Positions 61,551 through 64,000 of a stretch of 64,000 bases of DNA are shown here, in pieces. Within the stretch, counting starts at the first letter, position 1; every line of letters begins with the position of its first letter. This DNA is from JAOZPE01 sp964601275 (lineage in GTDB: Bacteria > Krumholzibacteriota > Krumholzibacteriia > JAJRXK01). The stretch is from assembly GCA_964601275.1 (NCBI GenBank), contig CAZRMV010000002.1, positions 310,001-374,000 on the forward strand. The letters are read 5' to 3'. The translations under genes were made by a program, and so were the position numbers. The notes beneath the pieces are model-generated. The model saw only the letters and a program-made list of their open reading frames with translations, was not told where the DNA came from and did not search any database.

Positions 61551-62863
61551 GGATGGATCGGAACCGAACGATCTCCCGGAAGGCCAAACGACGCTTCCCG
61601 CTCGCCCGGCGGGCGGCCCTTGCCGGGATCGGGGCGGTGCTGCTGCTGATCGGCGGGTCGACGGCCGTGCCGGACGCCCGGGCCCAGGAGGGCGCGCCCA
61701 CCGCGGTGAAGACGGTTGGGCCGGCCCACGGCGCGTCGTCCTCGAACTCCATCGCGGCCGACCTGGAGGCGCTGTGCTCCGACGCGTTCGCCGGTCGAAA
61801 GCTGGGCACTCCCGGATTGGGCCGGGCCGCGGACTACCTGGAACTGCGGCTGCGCAAGCTGGGAGTCGAACCGGCCTTCCCCGGCGGCTATCGCCAGGTC
61901 TTCACCACCGAGGATGGGGTGGAGACGGCCAACCTGATCGGCCGGATCGGAGCGGAGGAGGGGGGACGCCACGCCATCCTCTGTGCCCACTACGACCACC
62001 TGGGCGTCGACGGGAGCGGGACCATCTACCGTGGAGCGGATGACAATGCGTCGGGGGTGGCGGCGGTCCTGGAAGCGTCCCGGCTTCTCCTGGAGGATCC
62101 TCCCGAGGGCCAGGTGGTGGTGATCCTGTTCTCGGGGGAGGAAGAGGGGCTTCTGGGCAGCCGATTCTATTGCCGGGATCCCGTGCTGCCCCTGCGCGAT
62201 TGCACCGGGGTGGTGAACCTGGACACCGTCGGCCGGGATGCGGAGGGGGGCCTGACCATCTTCGGGGTGGACACCGCGGCGCAGTGGAAATCCATTCTCG
62301 AAGGAGTGGACCACGGCTTCCACCTGTGGCCGAAGCTGGTGGAGAAGGATCCCGGGGGAAGCGACCAGAGGTCCTTCGTGGAGAAGGGCGTGCCGGCGAT
62401 CCAACTCTTCACCGGAGCCCACCCGGAGTACCACCGGGTGACCGACACTCCCGACACGATCGACCGGGACGGTCTCTCCCGGATCGCCGCCTTCACCGCC
62501 GAATTGATGATCTTCCTGGCCGAGGACGAAGACGGGATGGACTTTCTTCCTCCCGGCGCGGGAACCGCCACCGCTCCGCCGTCCGGAAGGCCCCGGCGTC
62601 GGGTGAGCGTCGGGACCATTCCGGACTTCCAGTACAGCGGCGGGGGAATCCTGGTCTCCGGGGTGATACCCGGTTCCCCGGCGGAGAGCGCTGGGTTGCG
62701 CAAAGGGGATGTCCTGCTCGAACTCGACGGAACTCCCCTGGACGACCTGGCGGGATACGCGGCGGCGCTCGCCGAACACCAGCCCGGCGACGAGGTGCCG
62801 CTGGTGTTCCGGCGCAACGGGAAGCGCAGCACGGTCCGGCTCACCCTGGCCGAACGCAAGTAG
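61547..62863 (+). CDS. Secreted M28-family zinc peptidase with C-terminal PDZ domain
   Basis: The 438-residue protein has a basic N terminus and signal or anchor helix near residues 25-40 (LAGIGAVLLLIGG). A PA-less M28 catalytic domain carries the di-zinc motifs H148-YDHLG, GADDNASG at 164-171, FSGEEEGLLGS, NLDTVGR and HPEYHRVTD. From about 360 a PDZ domain follows (VSGVIPGSPAESAGLRKGDVL). It is probably an aminopeptidase in the periplasm. The start overlaps the M1 gene stop (ATGA); an ATG six bases later is also possible. Confidence 0.9.
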   Translation: MRMDRNRTISRKAKRRFPLARRAALAGIGAVLLLIGGSTAVPDARAQEGAPTAVKTVGPAHGASSSNSIAADLEALCSDAFAGRKLGTPGLGRAADYLELRLRKLGVEPAFPGGYRQVFTTEDGVETANLIGRIGAEEGGRHAILCAHYDHLGVDGSGTIYRGADDNASGVAAVLEASRLLLEDPPEGQVVVILFSGEEEGLLGSRFYCRDPVLPLRDCTGVVNLDTVGRDAEGGLTIFGVDTAAQWKSILEGVDHGFHLWPKLVEKDPGGSDQRSFVEKGVPAIQLFTGAHPEYHRVTDTPDTIDRDGLSRIAAFTAELMIFLAEDEDGMDFLPPGAGTATAPPSGRPRRRVSVGTIPDFQYSGGGILVSGVIPGSPAESAGLRKGDVLLELDGTPLDDLAGYAAALAEHQPGDEVPLVFRRNGKRSTVRLTLAERK

Positions 62864-62871
62864 GGAGGGCC

Positions 62872-62898
62872 GCGGCCGCTTTCCCCCGGCAAGTCTTC
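62872..62898. terminator. Inverted repeat between convergent peptidase genes
   Basis: CGGCCG repeats flank the 42-base gap between the M28 gene (+) and the M16 gene (-), with a short C-rich loop. There is no T-run; a bidirectional terminator is possible but weakly supported. Confidence 0.25.
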
Positions 62899-62904
62899 GG
62901 CCGG

Positions 62905-64000
62905 TCAGCGGGCGATCACCACCACCAGTGGACCCTCTCCGAGATAGCGCCGGGCGGCGCGGGCGACGTCCTCGATGCCCACCTTGGCGAGACCCGTTGC
63001 TTCCTTCCGCGTGGCATCGAGTTCTCCCTCGAGGAACGCATTGCGGCAGAGGGTGAAGGCCTGCCCCATGCTCGTCATCGTCCGCATCCGCATGCGACCC
63101 AGTCGCGAGTTCACCGCGGTGGCGATCTCGTCCTCATCCACCAGGAGATCGCCGGAAACCATGTACTGCTTCACCGACTTCTCCGCTTCCTCCAGGTTCT
63201 TGGGCTGGGTGCCCATCTGGGCCACGATGGCGGCCCTTTTTCCCACAAGACGCAGGCCGATCGAGAGCCGGTAGGCGAGACCGCGGGTTTCGCGCAGATC
63301 CTGTTGCATGCGTTTGCTGGCGATCATGACCGCCACCTTCAGGGCCCAGAGATCATCGGGCTCGACCTGGACCACCCGTCCCATCAGGAGATTCGACTGC
63401 CGGCCTCCCACCGCGAGTTCCTCGCGCCGGGAGGCGGTGGTCAGGGGCAGGGGAGCAAGCGTGGAGTCGAGGACCGGGGACCGGTCCAGGGCGCGGGTCG
63501 CAAATGCGTCACACACCCGATCCAGGGCTTCCCGGTAGGGGACATCGCCCACCACCGCGAGGATCATCTCGGAGGGAACCAGGTAGTCCCGGGCGAAGTC
63601 CTGGATCTCCCCGAGATCGACCGAGCCCAGGACCTCGAGTGAGGGGAGCGTCCCATGGGAGAGGGGATGCCCGGGGTAGAGCAACTGGGCGAAGCGCCGG
63701 CGGGCCTTTTCCCTCGACGATCCTTCCTGGCGCATCAACACGCCCCGCAGTTGGGTCTTGACCTTGTCCAGGGCGGTCGAGTCCTGGAAATCCCTCCGGC
63801 ACATCCAAGCCAGGTAGGGAATGGATTCGCGGTAGAACTCGTCGGTGGTGGCCAGTCGCACGAAGGAGTAGAGGGGAGTCGTGTAGTAGTCGTCGAAGGG
63901 AATCCACGGGTTGTCCGCGACCTTCAGTTCGGCTCCGATGCGATCCTGCAGGGCGGTGGGTCCGGTCTGCGGCAGCATGCGGTGCAGGATGTCCGCCAGT
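62905..64000 (-). CDS. M16-family (insulinase-like) peptidase, C-terminal part (cut by right edge)
   Basis: The frame is open through base 64000, so only the C-terminal 365 residues or so are present. They show the second half of an M16 protein: YYTTPLYSFVRLATTDEF, GSSREKARRRFAQLLYPGHP, FARDYLVPSEMILAVVGDV, LVDEDEIATAVNSRLG. The ending LGEGPLVVVIAR is typical of the family. The zinc motif HxxEH would lie further upstream, outside the window, if this is an active subunit; some M16 partners lack it. It is convergent with the M28 peptidase gene and probably also periplasmic. Confidence 0.85.
   Translation of the reverse strand, partial: LADILHRMLPQTGPTALQDRIGAELKVADNPWIPFDDYYTTPLYSFVRLATTDEFYRESIPYLAWMCRRDFQDSTALDKVKTQLRGVLMRQEGSSREKARRRFAQLLYPGHPLSHGTLPSLEVLGSVDLGEIQDFARDYLVPSEMILAVVGDVPYREALDRVCDAFATRALDRSPVLDSTLAPLPLTTASRREELAVGGRQSNLLMGRVVQVEPDDLWALKVAVMIASKRMQQDLRETRGLAYRLSIGLRLVGKRAAIVAQMGTQPKNLEEAEKSVKQYMVSGDLLVDEDEIATAVNSRLGRMRMRTMTSMGQAFTLCRNAFLEGELDATRKEATGLAKVGIEDVARAARRYLGEGPLVVVIAR

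Noticed and set aside
1..64000. tRNA or rRNA genes, CRISPR arrays, insertion sequences, prophage genes
   Set aside because: I looked for these in all gaps and on both strands and saw no cloverleaf-like, repeat-spacer or transposase-like pattern; a tRNA scan was not possible here.

Overview
The window is high-GC, gene-dense bacterial chromosome with no mobile elements, tRNAs, rRNAs or CRISPR arrays that I could see. Almost all genes are on the + strand, and many stops overlap the next start as ATGA, GTGA or TGATG, so long operons are likely. The organism looks didermal. MurE carries the DNPR motif typical of meso-diaminopimelate ligases, there is an outer-membrane beta-barrel-like protein ending in Phe, and one secreted propeller protein ends in a FlgD/type-IX-sorting-like domain. 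Together with TPR-rich proteins, an MglA-type GTPase and sigma-54 promoters, this suggests an uncultured lineage near the FCB group or Candidatus Eisenbacteria. That placement is inference only.

Layout. (1) <1-15530: a surface-glycan cluster with a DUF2723 membrane protein (cut by the left edge), a sugar epimerase, four GT2-type glycosyltransferases (one fused to a degenerate phosphoglycosyltransferase-like domain), a YfhO-type membrane protein, a secreted propeller protein, a CapD-like dehydratase and a FemAB/GNAT-like protein. (2) 15562-32586: the division and cell-wall (dcw) cluster behind an MraZ-box-like operator: mraZ, a STAS-like gene, rsmH, ftsL, ftsI, murE, murF, mraY, murD, ftsW, murG, murC, ftsQ, ftsA, ftsZ. 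murB and ddl are absent from it. (3) 32592-39717: TPR protein, B12-type radical SAM protein, TPR-parvulin protein and recG. (4) 39825-44157: a zinc-ribbon protein, a divergently transcribed 154-aa unknown, an MglA GTPase with a very long C-terminal extension, and a TPR protein. (5) 44206-47875: uppP, moeA and a lipoprotein. (6) 48028-51576: an SPFH protein and three zinc-ribbon proteins in one operon. (7) 51923-59040: a secreted unknown, a PAS sigma-54 activator, an RND/MMPL transporter fused to a LolA-like domain, and an outer-membrane protein. (8) 59193-64000: a DUF2892 mini-protein and M1, M28 and M16 peptidases, the last cut by the right edge.

The most striking regulatory signal is a set of -24/-12 (sigma-54) promoters: two matching TGGCA-N6-TTGC exactly and two with one mismatch. 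They lie in front of mglA, the divergent unknown gene, the SPFH/zinc-ribbon operon and the RND transporter. The RND promoter is preceded by GTTGC/GCAAC inverted repeats and an AT-rich island, and the sigma-54 activator gene lies directly upstream. The SPFH/zinc-ribbon operon under a sigma-54 promoter resembles, in logic, phage-shock-type membrane stress systems, and is the best candidate here for an undescribed system.
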